Position numbers and translations under genes: made by a program
In this document: positions 53,375 through 61,456 of the stretch, in pieces
Layout: each line of letters opens with the position of its first letter
How positions within the stretch are numbered: position 1 is the stretch's first letter
Notes under the pieces: model-generated
The model's database searches: none
Told to the model about the DNA's origin: nothing
Seen by the model: the letters and a program-made list of their open reading frames with translations, nothing else
From: Candidatus Dechloromonas phosphorivorans
GTDB lineage: Bacteria; Pseudomonadota; Gammaproteobacteria; Burkholderiales; Rhodocyclaceae
Assembly: GCA_016714975.1 (NCBI GenBank)
Contig: JADKBR010000007.1
Coordinates: 162,330 to 226,329, forward strand
Direction of reading: 5' to 3'
DNA length: 64,000 bases

Positions 53375-56142
53375 ACAGTTCTCTCATTCAGCGCCGCCGC
53401 CAGCAAACGCCGCCGCTCGGGCAGCCGCAATAGCGGCAGGACCTCGCAATATTGCAGATCTTTTTCGTCGGCGAAAACGCGGCCGGCCCGACCGTCCTTG
53501 ACTTCCTTCGCCACCGCATGCAGCCGTTCGCGCCAGTGGGTAATGACGGCGATCCAGTCCGGAAATTCGGCGGGATCGAAGACTTTCTGTTTTTCATCGC
53601 CAATGCCCTGGACGCCGGGCAGGATGTCCCTTTCATCAGCGACGCCGACGAAGGTGGGCTTGTCAAGCAGAACTTTGGCGAAGACGACGGCGGTCACTTC
53701 ATCATTGACCAGCGCCGCATAGATGGGCAGCTGTGGTTCGGTAATGCGTTGTTCGCCCCAGTTCTTGGTGTCGATGCCGGCGCCGGTCTTATAATCGATG
53801 ATGATCTGCCGGCCGTCGGCCAGGCGATCGATGCGGTCGACGACCAATTTGACCCTTATTTCCTCGATATCGACTTCGGCTGGTTGTTCGCAGGCGATGA
53901 CCTCGAATTCCAGCCCGCGCTTGCTTTCCACCGTCAGCCAGACATCGAGCAGTTCTCGCAGACGCACTGCTTCCAGTTCGCGGAAGCGGGCGGGCAGCGT
54001 GATACGGCGGTCCAGTTCAAACGCTTGCAGGGCCGTGGCGACGGCCTGGGCTATCGCCTGCTGGCGGACTGCTTCACCCATGGCGGCGAGGGCGACCGAT
54101 GTTCGAATACTCTTCCAGAACGCCTCCAGGGCTTCATGCACCAGCGTGCCGCGGGCAGCCGGGTCGAGTCCTTCGACCGGCTCGTCCATCGCCTTGCCAC
54201 CGAGCCGGAACTGATAGTAGGCCCAGGCCGGACAGATCGCCTGGGCGCGCAGTAACCCGCTGCCGCCGGATACCTTCTCGCCTTCTCCGACCGGCGGCGC
54301 CAAGGCATCATCGAGCAGCTGGCAGGCGCTGCCGGCCTCTGCGCCGAGCCGCCGCGCCAGTGTGACGACCTCACCCGACAATTGTTCAGCCAACGGCATG
54401 CCGGCAATCAGCGGACTTGGCCGCAGGACGCGATTGCCGTCAGCTTGCGCGTACGAAAATATCACTTCCGGCGCGGCCAGCAACAAGCGGGCATGCACCC
54501 GTTGCGCAAAATCGAGTTCGATTTCGGCGCTGGCATGCGCGGCCCCGGCTGCGCGCAGCAACTCGGCTGGCAGCAGCGGGTTGGGGCGCGGTGGCGGCGG
54601 CCAGAGGTCGTCGTTCATGCCCATTACCCACAGCGCATCGAACGCAAGGCCAGCACTTTCGAGTACGCCGAGTACCTGGATGGCCGGTCGGCCTCGAGTT
54701 TCGGGCTGAAAGATACGCTGCCGGCAGAGTTGCGAGAGACGTCGCACAGCCTCGTTCAGTGACAAGTTGCCGAGCAGGGTATCGAGCCGTCCGAAGCCAT
54801 CGAGTACTTCACCAAAAGCCCGGCGGGCTTGGAACTCATGACTGGAGAGCTGGCGGTCGCCTGGCCAGCCAACCACCTGAAGCGCCTTGCGGAAAACGCC
54901 AGCCCACTCGCCCGGACGCAGCGCTCTGGGCGTACTTGCCATCGCGTCCACAAAGGCGCTCAGCGCCGCCACCGTCTCCGGGCAGAGTGGCGCTTCGCTT
55001 TCAGCCAGACGTGCGGCCAGCCGGATCAGTGCCGGCAACGTTGTGAAATAGGGCAGATCGCGGCGCAGCGCGGCATCAAGCCGGGCGCGGCCGTCTGCTT
55101 CGGCCTCCGCCGCCGCCCAGCTACCGGCCAGCAACAGCGCGGAGATACGGCTTTGCTCGGTTTTTCCCCGCCCACTACCCAAGGCCAGCAGATCAAGCGC
55201 GGCATGGATCAGCGGCAGATCGGCCAGGCCTCGGCCGAGCGAAAAGTTGAAGCTGCGCGGCATCTCGGCAGCATCGGGCCGGATCAGCGCTGGGTGCAGC
55301 GCGTCGTCAAGGATGAACTCGAGACGGTCGCGGACGCTGGCCAGATCGGGGGCGACGATACCGAGCCGGCACGCCGGATTAGCCGCCAGATGTGTTGTGG
55401 CCCAGTGCGCGATGGCAGTGCATTCGGCGGCGACGTCGGCGCAGGGCCGCACGTGCCGGGCAACGCTTCTCAAGGGAGCTTCCTTCTTGTCCCCAGTGCC
55501 ACCGGAAACGAACTCCCTTTCGGACAGGATGCACCCCAAGGGTACTTGCTTCACGGCGCGGTCGACGCCACAAACACCCTGAATTTCCACCTGCACTCCA
55601 CGCCCGGTCAGCACCGCCATCAGAGACTGCTCCAGTGGCGTGAAACGGTCGAAGCCGGAGAACACGACGGCGGGCGGCACAGCCAGGTGGCGGGCCGCGA
55701 TCAGGTCGATAAGTTGGTGCTGCAAGCTGGTCAAATCGCTCCAGCCGGCGGCCCGGCAGCGCTTGTCGAATTCAGCCTGCCAACCGGCAAAGAGTCTGGC
55801 TTCGTCGGCAAGCTGGTTGCCGGTCGCCCGGATGTTCCACAGGCGCGACAGCGCGTGGGCCTCGGCAGCCGTGCTCGCCATGCCCTGAATGTCGAAGAGC
55901 GGGGCGGCCTCGGTCAGCGAGGCGGCGATGACCTTTTCCCAGAGCAAGCGCTCGGCAAATGGGTCAAGGGCGGTTGGCAGATCGGCAACGCCGCTCAGCA
56001 GCGCTTCATCGGCCAGGCTGGCCAGCCATTGGGCGACCGTGAGCGCCTGCGGGGTCTGCCAGACCTCGGCGTCGACCGGCACCGCCCCACGCAAGGTCTG
56101 GGCAAGGCGGGTGGTGGCGCAGAGGATCAGGCGGTCGGACAA
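53371..56142 (-). CDS. addB: PD-(D/E)XK nuclease subunit, AddB-like
   Basis: 923 aa. The N-terminal helicase-like region has no Walker A, as expected for the inactive AddB helicase. The C-terminal nuclease domain carries VDRIDRLADGRQIIIDYKTG (D...DYK catalytic pattern). The four cysteines of an AddB iron-sulfur staple are not evident (only scattered Cys such as QAICPAW and LQYCEVL). The start appears to be a TTG at 56142, 10 bp after the ComEA-like stop; no in-frame ATG or GTG fits better. Overlaps the AddA-like gene, so the two are coupled. Confidence 0.83.
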   Translation of the reverse strand: MSDRLILCATTRLAQTLRGAVPVDAEVWQTPQALTVAQWLASLADEALLSGVADLPTALDPFAERLLWEKVIAASLTEAAPLFDIQGMASTAAEAHALSRLWNIRATGNQLADEARLFAGWQAEFDKRCRAAGWSDLTSLQHQLIDLIAARHLAVPPAVVFSGFDRFTPLEQSLMAVLTGRGVQVEIQGVCGVDRAVKQVPLGCILSEREFVSGGTGDKKEAPLRSVARHVRPCADVAAECTAIAHWATTHLAANPACRLGIVAPDLASVRDRLEFILDDALHPALIRPDAAEMPRSFNFSLGRGLADLPLIHAALDLLALGSGRGKTEQSRISALLLAGSWAAAEAEADGRARLDAALRRDLPYFTTLPALIRLAARLAESEAPLCPETVAALSAFVDAMASTPRALRPGEWAGVFRKALQVVGWPGDRQLSSHEFQARRAFGEVLDGFGRLDTLLGNLSLNEAVRRLSQLCRQRIFQPETRGRPAIQVLGVLESAGLAFDALWVMGMNDDLWPPPPRPNPLLPAELLRAAGAAHASAEIELDFAQRVHARLLLAAPEVIFSYAQADGNRVLRPSPLIAGMPLAEQLSGEVVTLARRLGAEAGSACQLLDDALAPPVGEGEKVSGGSGLLRAQAICPAWAYYQFRLGGKAMDEPVEGLDPAARGTLVHEALEAFWKSIRTSVALAAMGEAVRQQAIAQAVATALQAFELDRRITLPARFRELEAVRLRELLDVWLTVESKRGLEFEVIACEQPAEVDIEEIRVKLVVDRIDRLADGRQIIIDYKTGAGIDTKNWGEQRITEPQLPIYAALVNDEVTAVVFAKVLLDKPTFVGVADERDILPGVQGIGDEKQKVFDPAEFPDWIAVITHWRERLHAVAKEVKDGRAGRVFADEKDLQYCEVLPLLRLPERRRLLAAALNERTV

Positions 56143-56152
56143 CCCGACGCGG

Positions 56153-56857
56153 TCAGTTGGCTGCTGGCCGGGCAGGTTGAGCAGGCTTGGCCGGCGTTTC
56201 TGCCGGTGGTGTTCCCTTGGAAGGGGCAGCTGGTTTGGCGGGTTTGGCCGGTGACGCGGGTTTGGCCGTTACGGGCTGCTCGGATTTGTCCGGCTCGGCG
56301 GCTTTGACCGGCGCTGTAGCCGGGGTGGCCGGTGGCGTAACCGGCTTTGTCGCCGCGGGCAGCGCTGGCTTGGCCGGTGCGGCCGGGGTTGCCGGGGTTG
56401 CCGGGGCAACTGCGGCAGGCGCAGCCGCTGCAACAGGCTTCGCCGGAGTTGCGGGTCCGCTGGTTTGCGGCTGCGCGGCGGGCGCGGTCGGGCGCGCCGG
56501 CGCCGACACGGGAGCGGCAGGCGTTGTCGGCGGCACTGCCGGCTGGGCCTTTGCTCCGGCTGGCATCGACGGCTTGGCAGTGGCGGGCGCGGGTCGCGAC
56601 GCACCACTGACGATGACGTTGCCGCGGATATCCTTGAGGGTTGCCGGGCCGATCCCTGGAACTTTCTGCAGATCGTCAACGGAATTGAACGGGCCATTCT
56701 TGGTGCGGTAGTCGACAATGGCTTGCGCCTTGGTCGGGCCGATCCCCTTGAGGCCGTCCAGCTCGTCCTTGCTGGCGGTATTGATGTTGATCTGGGCGAA
56801 TGCGAGACCGGCAAACAGCAGCCAGCCGGCGATTGCAAGAATGAGTTTTCTGGTCAT
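56153..56857 (-). CDS. ComEA-like helix-hairpin-helix protein with long Pro/Ala/Lys tail
   Basis: 234 aa. Signal peptide (residues 1-21), then a compact ComEA-type double helix-hairpin-helix domain: ININTASKDELDGLKGIGPT and QKVPGIGPATLKDI (about residues 22-80). The last ~145 residues are low-complexity Ala/Pro/Thr/Lys, with repeated PAxPAxPA and AKPAxPAKP stretches. The HhH domain is known to bind DNA in competence proteins; most proteobacterial stand-alone ComEA proteins end soon after it. The basic, proline-rich tail is unusual and could contact cell wall or DNA. Upstream of the AddB-like gene by 10 bp. Confidence 0.85.
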   Translation of the reverse strand: MTRKLILAIAGWLLFAGLAFAQININTASKDELDGLKGIGPTKAQAIVDYRTKNGPFNSVDDLQKVPGIGPATLKDIRGNVIVSGASRPAPATAKPSMPAGAKAQPAVPPTTPAAPVSAPARPTAPAAQPQTSGPATPAKPVAAAAPAAVAPATPATPAAPAKPALPAATKPVTPPATPATAPVKAAEPDKSEQPVTAKPASPAKPAKPAAPSKGTPPAETPAKPAQPARPAAN

Positions 56858-56878
56858 GGCGATCCTCTTTTGGGCAAG

Positions 56879-57505
56879 TTATTGCGCGGTGGGTGCCGGC
56901 GCGGGTTCGGGCGCAGGCGGTGGGGTTGGCGCGATGGAAATAAGCTTCAATTCCTGGTAGGTTGCAGCAATCTGATCGCCGAGCCGGATATCCTTCAGCA
57001 GTTCCTTGTCCTTGACAACCAGGTCGACACTGCGCTGCGGGCCACGCAAGGTGATCGTGCCGGCCCCGGGGTCCACCGCAGTCACATCGGCAATGATCTT
57101 GACCGTCCTGCTTGTTTCGCCACCTGGCTTTTCGCCCGGCTTGACGCTTGCGGACTGTTCCGATTCGACGCGCTCGCGCAGTCTGCCGCCGCCCTTTCTC
57201 AGCTCAACGCCAAGCGCGGCGGCGTAACTCAGCGTCACCAGGTCGCCGATCTTGATCTTCTTGAAGTTATTGATCTCGGGACCGGCCGCCACTGTCATCT
57301 CGTTACCCGCAGCGCCCCTGATGGTGAGCACCCGCGTGCCCTTGTCCAGGGCCGTCACGACCCCTTGCAGCTCGACAGCGTCGGCGACGGCCACCGCAGT
57401 CTTTTCCTTCTCGATGACTGTGGCGGTTCGTGGGGGCTGCTGGGCAGGAGCAATGGCCGGGACCGCAGCAATGAGCGAAGCAAGCAGAATGGAGCGGATC
57501 TTCAT
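56879..57505 (-). CDS. Periplasmic protein with a duplicated beta-rich domain, function unknown
   Basis: 208 aa, not recognised as a named family. Signal peptide at residues 1-21 (ending APAQ). The mature protein contains two similar units of about 55 residues: GVVTALDKGTRVLTIRGAAG continuing to IKIGDLVTLSYAAALGVEL, and DVTAVDPGAGTITLRGPQRS continuing to IRLGDQIAATYQELKLISI. They are separated by a basic linker; a short Pro/Ala tail ends the protein. The repeats look like small beta barrels. It lies between the patatin and ComEA-like genes on the same strand. Confidence 0.75.
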   Translation of the reverse strand: MKIRSILLASLIAAVPAIAPAQQPPRTATVIEKEKTAVAVADAVELQGVVTALDKGTRVLTIRGAAGNEMTVAAGPEINNFKKIKIGDLVTLSYAAALGVELRKGGGRLRERVESEQSASVKPGEKPGGETSRTVKIIADVTAVDPGAGTITLRGPQRSVDLVVKDKELLKDIRLGDQIAATYQELKLISIAPTPPPAPEPAPAPTAQ

Positions 57506-57563
57506 CAGTTTTTCTCCTTGAGGGTATGCGGATTATGCCAGCGAACGGCCCGGGTCGCACCGC

Positions 57564-59753
57564 TCAGGGAATGCCGATCGAAAGGAAAAGGTTGGAGGCG
57601 CCGTTGGTCGAATAGCCGAAGCCGAGATAGGCCGGTCCGAAAGACGTTTCGCCACCGAGATAGAGGGCGGCCGAATTGAGGATGTTGGTACCGCTGAGAT
57701 TCGTTTCGGTATAGTAGGTGCCGACATGGGCACCTTCAAGGGCGAACCCCAGCCGCATGTCGCCGCGCAGGCCCAGCGGAAAGGTCCCGATGATCTGTTC
57801 GGCCCGGATGCCGGCATAGACGATGTCGTCGCCGAGAATCTGCCCTCTGGCGAACGCGCTCATGTTGAGAAAGCCGCCGAGCTTGCCGGCGTTGAAGAAC
57901 GGCAGCTGTCCCTTGGGCGATCCGACGTAGTTGACCCGTCCGGTGAACACCGTCTGGCCCAGCGAGAAGGCGCCTTGAATGTCAGCTTCGGCGCGCGAGA
58001 ATCCCGCCTCGCTGGAGTCGAAATAGTCGAAGCGCGTCGCCCAGCCGCGGGTCGCGAAGTAGAGGCGGTTCATCTGGTCAAGGGAGAGCGACGCCGCCCA
58101 GCCGGAATACGAGGTGTCGAAGTTGGGCAGTGACGGGCTGCCGATATCCCGCTCGAAGGAACGCTTCTGCTCGATCCAGCCCAGCCGCGCCTGGCCCATG
58201 ATCCCGATGTTCGTGCCGGCCCAGAGGCCGAGCACGGTATTTGCATTGGCGTATTGAGCGACACGCTCGTTGTTCTGGTAAATGTTCAGCAGACCTCGTT
58301 CATATTTCAGGCCGGCCTCGACGAAGAAACGCTGGGCCGGGTCAAGCGGCTGGTAGAAAGTGAATCCTGCACCAAGACTGCTGCCAATGCCAACGGTCAC
58401 CAACATTTCCCCGCCGAGGTCGTTGATCAGGGTTTTTTGATACGCGGCGCGCAAGGCGAAGCTGGAGCCCTGGTTGGTGTCGGTTTCAAGATTCAGCGCA
58501 AAGCGCAGGTAGTCGGGTCCCCAGCTCTTCTCCACGGGGAGACTGCGCAGGATGTTGCGGTCGCGCAGGTTGAGCAACTGGTAATCCACGCTCTGATAGA
58601 AGCCATCGCCGTAGATGCGCAGGACATCATTGTCGATGTTGGACGTGGCGAGTTGCTCGCCGGGATTGATCGTCAGTTGGCGTTCCACCATGGCCGGGTT
58701 GACCCGTTTCAGGCCGGCAATCTCGATTTCGTCGATGACCGGCGGCGCCTTGCCGCTGCGATTTATCGGTTTTCGCCATTGGGCGTAGAGCTCGGCGCTG
58801 GTGCCGAGCCGGGCCAGCCGGTCGCGTATCGCTTCGGCGGCGGCGCGCCCGCGATCGGCCGCTTCGGCATTGCGGCTGAAGTCGCTGGCGGAAATCGTCC
58901 CGAGGTCGGGCTGGATGAGGATGTCGGTCGGCTTGAGTGTCGCCAACGAGCGGCTCACGTTCTGTTCGGTAAGGATGCTGACCATCTGCGCCGAGATGGT
59001 CAGCAGCGAGCCGACCTGGTCGGCATCCATCAAGGGTGAGCCGACGTTGACCGCGATGACAAGATCAGGATTGCAGCGCTCCCGCGCTTCGCCGATGGGT
59101 ACGTTGTCGACGAGGCCACCATCGACCAGTTTGCGGCCATCCAGAACGACTGGCGACAGCAGTCCGGGCACCGACATGCTGGCCCGCATGGCTGAGGCGA
59201 GGCCGCCCTCGCGCATGACAACGCGCTGGCCGGTACCGATATCGGTGGCAATGAGCGACAGCGGCAACGGCAGCTTCTCGATGACCCGCTCGTTCTTGCC
59301 GGCGCCAACCAGACGGTTGAAAAAGAGCTTGATTTTGACGCCGTCGATGACCCCCGCCGGGAACCTGATGCCATCGCTGGTGACGCCGAGCTCCGAGGCA
59401 GGAATGAAGGCGCGCAGGACCTGCTTGTAGCGATAATTGACATCCGAAAAATCCGGGGTGTCAGTAAACATGTCATTCCAGTCGGCCTCGGCCAACGCTT
59501 GGCGCATCATGGGCGGCGTCAGCCCGGAGGCATAAGCACCGGCTACCAGTGCGCCCATGCTGGTGCCGGCAATGCAGTCGACCGGTATCTTCAGCTCCTC
59601 GAGAACTTCCAGCACGCCGACATGCGCCGCGCCGCGCGCGCCCCCGCCACCAAGCACCAGACCGATTTTCGGACGGCTGGCGTCGGCGATTGCCTGTGTG
59701 CTCACGGTCATTGCCAGCAAGACAGTAGCGATAAAGCGCATGAACGGGAACAT
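57564..59753 (-). CDS. Patatin-like phospholipase with POTRA and outer-membrane barrel (type Vd)
   Basis: 729 aa. Signal peptide (residues 1-23), then a patatin domain with oxyanion loop GGGGARG, nucleophile Ser65 in GTSMG and catalytic Asp211 in VDGG. A single POTRA-like region (PPVIDEIEIAGLKRVNPAMV) follows, then a ~16-strand barrel-like part rich in alternating aromatic residues and ending in hydrophobic FLSIGIP. This is the PlpD/FplA architecture in which the lipase is carried on or released from the cell surface. First gene of the minus-strand run towards AddA. Active-site residues are intact. Confidence 0.92.
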   Translation of the reverse strand: MFPFMRFIATVLLAMTVSTQAIADASRPKIGLVLGGGGARGAAHVGVLEVLEELKIPVDCIAGTSMGALVAGAYASGLTPPMMRQALAEADWNDMFTDTPDFSDVNYRYKQVLRAFIPASELGVTSDGIRFPAGVIDGVKIKLFFNRLVGAGKNERVIEKLPLPLSLIATDIGTGQRVVMREGGLASAMRASMSVPGLLSPVVLDGRKLVDGGLVDNVPIGEARERCNPDLVIAVNVGSPLMDADQVGSLLTISAQMVSILTEQNVSRSLATLKPTDILIQPDLGTISASDFSRNAEAADRGRAAAEAIRDRLARLGTSAELYAQWRKPINRSGKAPPVIDEIEIAGLKRVNPAMVERQLTINPGEQLATSNIDNDVLRIYGDGFYQSVDYQLLNLRDRNILRSLPVEKSWGPDYLRFALNLETDTNQGSSFALRAAYQKTLINDLGGEMLVTVGIGSSLGAGFTFYQPLDPAQRFFVEAGLKYERGLLNIYQNNERVAQYANANTVLGLWAGTNIGIMGQARLGWIEQKRSFERDIGSPSLPNFDTSYSGWAASLSLDQMNRLYFATRGWATRFDYFDSSEAGFSRAEADIQGAFSLGQTVFTGRVNYVGSPKGQLPFFNAGKLGGFLNMSAFARGQILGDDIVYAGIRAEQIIGTFPLGLRGDMRLGFALEGAHVGTYYTETNLSGTNILNSAALYLGGETSFGPAYLGFGYSTNGASNLFLSIGIP

Positions 59754-59781
59754 GGCAGATTTCCTGAGGAAACAAGCGAAA

Positions 59782-59807
59782 AAAAACCCCGCGCGAGCGG
59801 GGTTTTT
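59782..59807 (-). terminator. Rho-independent terminator after ompA
   Basis: Stem AAAAACCCCGC (59782-59792) with GCGGGGTTTTT (59797-59807), loop of four bases. On the minus strand the stem is followed by a long T run. It lies 17 bp after the ompA stop and just before the patatin gene, so the two are separate transcription units. Confidence 0.9.
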
Positions 59808-59823
59808 GATGAAGCGCGAAAGC

Positions 59824-60472
59824 TTACTTGGTGCCGATGATCTCGATGTCGGCGCGACGATCCGGCTGCAGGCAAGCGATCAGTGCCTTGGTCGCGGCCT
59901 TGCCCTTGCACTTGTCGCCGGTGACTGGCTGGGTCAGGCCCTTGCCTTCGGTGTAGACACGGTTGGCTTCGATGCCCTTGGAGACCAGGTAGGTCTTCAC
60001 GGCAGCGGCGCGGCGGTCGGACAGCTTCTGGTTGTACGCGGCGGAGCCGATGCGGTCAGTGTGGCCGACGACCAGGATCACTTCGAGCTTGATGGCGCCA
60101 GCCTTGGCGACCAGCTCGTCGAGCTTGGCCTTGCCTTCCGGACGCAGGACGGCCTTGTCGAAGTCGAAGAGGGCGTCAGCGGCAACGGTGATCTTCTCAC
60201 CGGTGGGCTTCGGACCAGGCAGCAGGAGCCGCAGCCGGCTCGCAGACTTCCTTCGGCAGCAGGTCCTTGTCGCACTGGCAGCCGGCCGGATCCTTGGCGG
60301 CAGCCGCCGGGGTCCAGTAGCCGGTACGCCAGCAGAGGCCGAAGCCGCTCAGGGCGACGACGTCGCGCTGGTCGATGACATAAACGCGCTCTTGTGCTTG
60401 AGCGACGGTGGCACCGAAGCCGATACCGGCCAGCAGAGCCACAAGGAGAGATTTCTTGGCGTAGTTGATCAT
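59824..60472 (-). pseudogene. ompA: OmpA-family outer membrane protein, interrupted by a frameshift
   Basis: Two frames together make one OmpA of about 216 aa. Frame 1 (60472 to 60197): signal peptide, then VYVIDQRDVVALSGFGLCWR, CQCDKDLLPKEVCEP and a Pro/Ala hinge that ends prematurely in WSEAHR-stop. The other frame resumes as PGPKPTGEKITVAADALFDF and continues with the OmpA C-terminal peptidoglycan-binding domain (VVGHTDRIGSAAYNQKLSDR, DRRADIEIIG) to 59824. One extra base (or two missing) in the hinge, about 60214-60240, accounts for the break. It may be a sequencing error or a true mutation. A TACAAT -10-like box lies at 60505-60510, and a strong terminator follows. Confidence 0.85.
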
Positions 60473-60532
60473 GAGGATTCCCTGTCAAAAAAATTAGACG
60501 GGGTATTGTAGTTCAAAAGTTGGCGATTTTTC

Positions 60533-61444
60533 TCACTGATTGTCCTCGACTCTCCGCCATGTTGCATCCGGGTTGAAAGCCTTCACCCGCGCAGCCTGGG
60601 TTGCCGTATCGGGGCCGAGGTTCTTTTCGTAGACTTGGCCATCCTGGTTGATCATGAAACTCATGACGCCACTCCTGCCATAGCTGGTCGGCCAGGCAAC
60701 CAGCCCGAAGCCGCCAGTCATGCGGCCATCCGCGAGGTAATTGCGCGCTCCGCCCGGCGCTTCCGGGCCCTGGGCGGTCAGGATGCGGTAGCTGTAGCCG
60801 TGGTAGCTGCCCGGCTTGCGGCCCTTTTCGGCTGCGGCATCGGCCAGCAGGCGCCCCAGCGGGCTTGGTTCCTCATTCGCCTTCGATGGCCAGTAGAGCC
60901 CGTCCATCTTGCCTGCGCTGCTCGCGATTTTCTGCGCATACTCCGGAAAGCCGTCCCCGTTGCGGTCCCTGGCAATATATTCCCGCTGGGCGTCGGCGTA
61001 GGCCTTGGCGACCTGAATCGCCGACAGCTCGTTGCGGCCGATCTCGCGGACGGCGATCTCGTTCATGCCGGCCTTCATGTCGAAGCGCCATCCGGACGCC
61101 GTCTTCTCGAGTGGTATCGGCAGGGTCCAGCCCTTCTGCCCAGCGGCAATCCGTGCCCGGCCGTCGCCGTCCAGCTCGATCTTGTGCGACTTGGCCCAGG
61201 CCTCGATGAACTCGTAGCGCCGTTCGGCCCCTGTGGGGGGGATGAGTTGGCGGAAATTGGCGCCGAACATCGCCCGCAGCGCGGCCTCGTCGCTGTCGAT
61301 GACGGCAGTGCCGAAGGCTTCCATCGCCGCTTCCGGCGTTGCGAATGATTGTTGACCGGCAGCGAGGACAGCCGGTGCCGGCAGGGCCAGCGCGCTGCCG
61401 AGAAGAATGGTTGCCAGCAGGCGATTCAGTTTGATCATGTTCAT
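60533..61444 (-). CDS. DUF2950 family periplasmic protein
   Basis: 303 aa. Signal peptide to about residue 29 (ALALPAPAVLAAG). The mature protein has the DUF2950 pattern: QSFATPEAAMEAFGTAV, GWTLPIPLEKTASGWRFDM, GRNELSAIQVAKAYADAQREY, YWPSKANEEPSPLGRLLADA, YHGYSYRILTAQGPEAPGGA, and VMSFMINQDGQVYEKNLG near the end. Function is not known. ATG at 61444 with AGGAGAA upstream. It follows the DUF3300 gene by 12 bp; these two families commonly occur side by side, so they probably act together in the envelope. Confidence 0.88.
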   Translation of the reverse strand: MNMIKLNRLLATILLGSALALPAPAVLAAGQQSFATPEAAMEAFGTAVIDSDEAALRAMFGANFRQLIPPTGAERRYEFIEAWAKSHKIELDGDGRARIAAGQKGWTLPIPLEKTASGWRFDMKAGMNEIAVREIGRNELSAIQVAKAYADAQREYIARDRNGDGFPEYAQKIASSAGKMDGLYWPSKANEEPSPLGRLLADAAAEKGRKPGSYHGYSYRILTAQGPEAPGGARNYLADGRMTGGFGLVAWPTSYGRSGVMSFMINQDGQVYEKNLGPDTATQAARVKAFNPDATWRRVEDNQ

Positions 61445-61456
61445 GTCCTGTTCTCC

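Noticed and set aside
51452..53722. 756-codon open frame on the plus strand antisense to the AddA/AddB-like genes
   Set aside because: High-GC third-position bias keeps the opposite strand open; the translation is Gln/Arg/His/Gly-rich with no family motifs, while the minus strand encodes clear helicase motifs.
59824..60472. Two separate small genes in place of ompA
   Set aside because: The two frames together reproduce one continuous OmpA family protein, and the second half has no start or ribosome-binding site.
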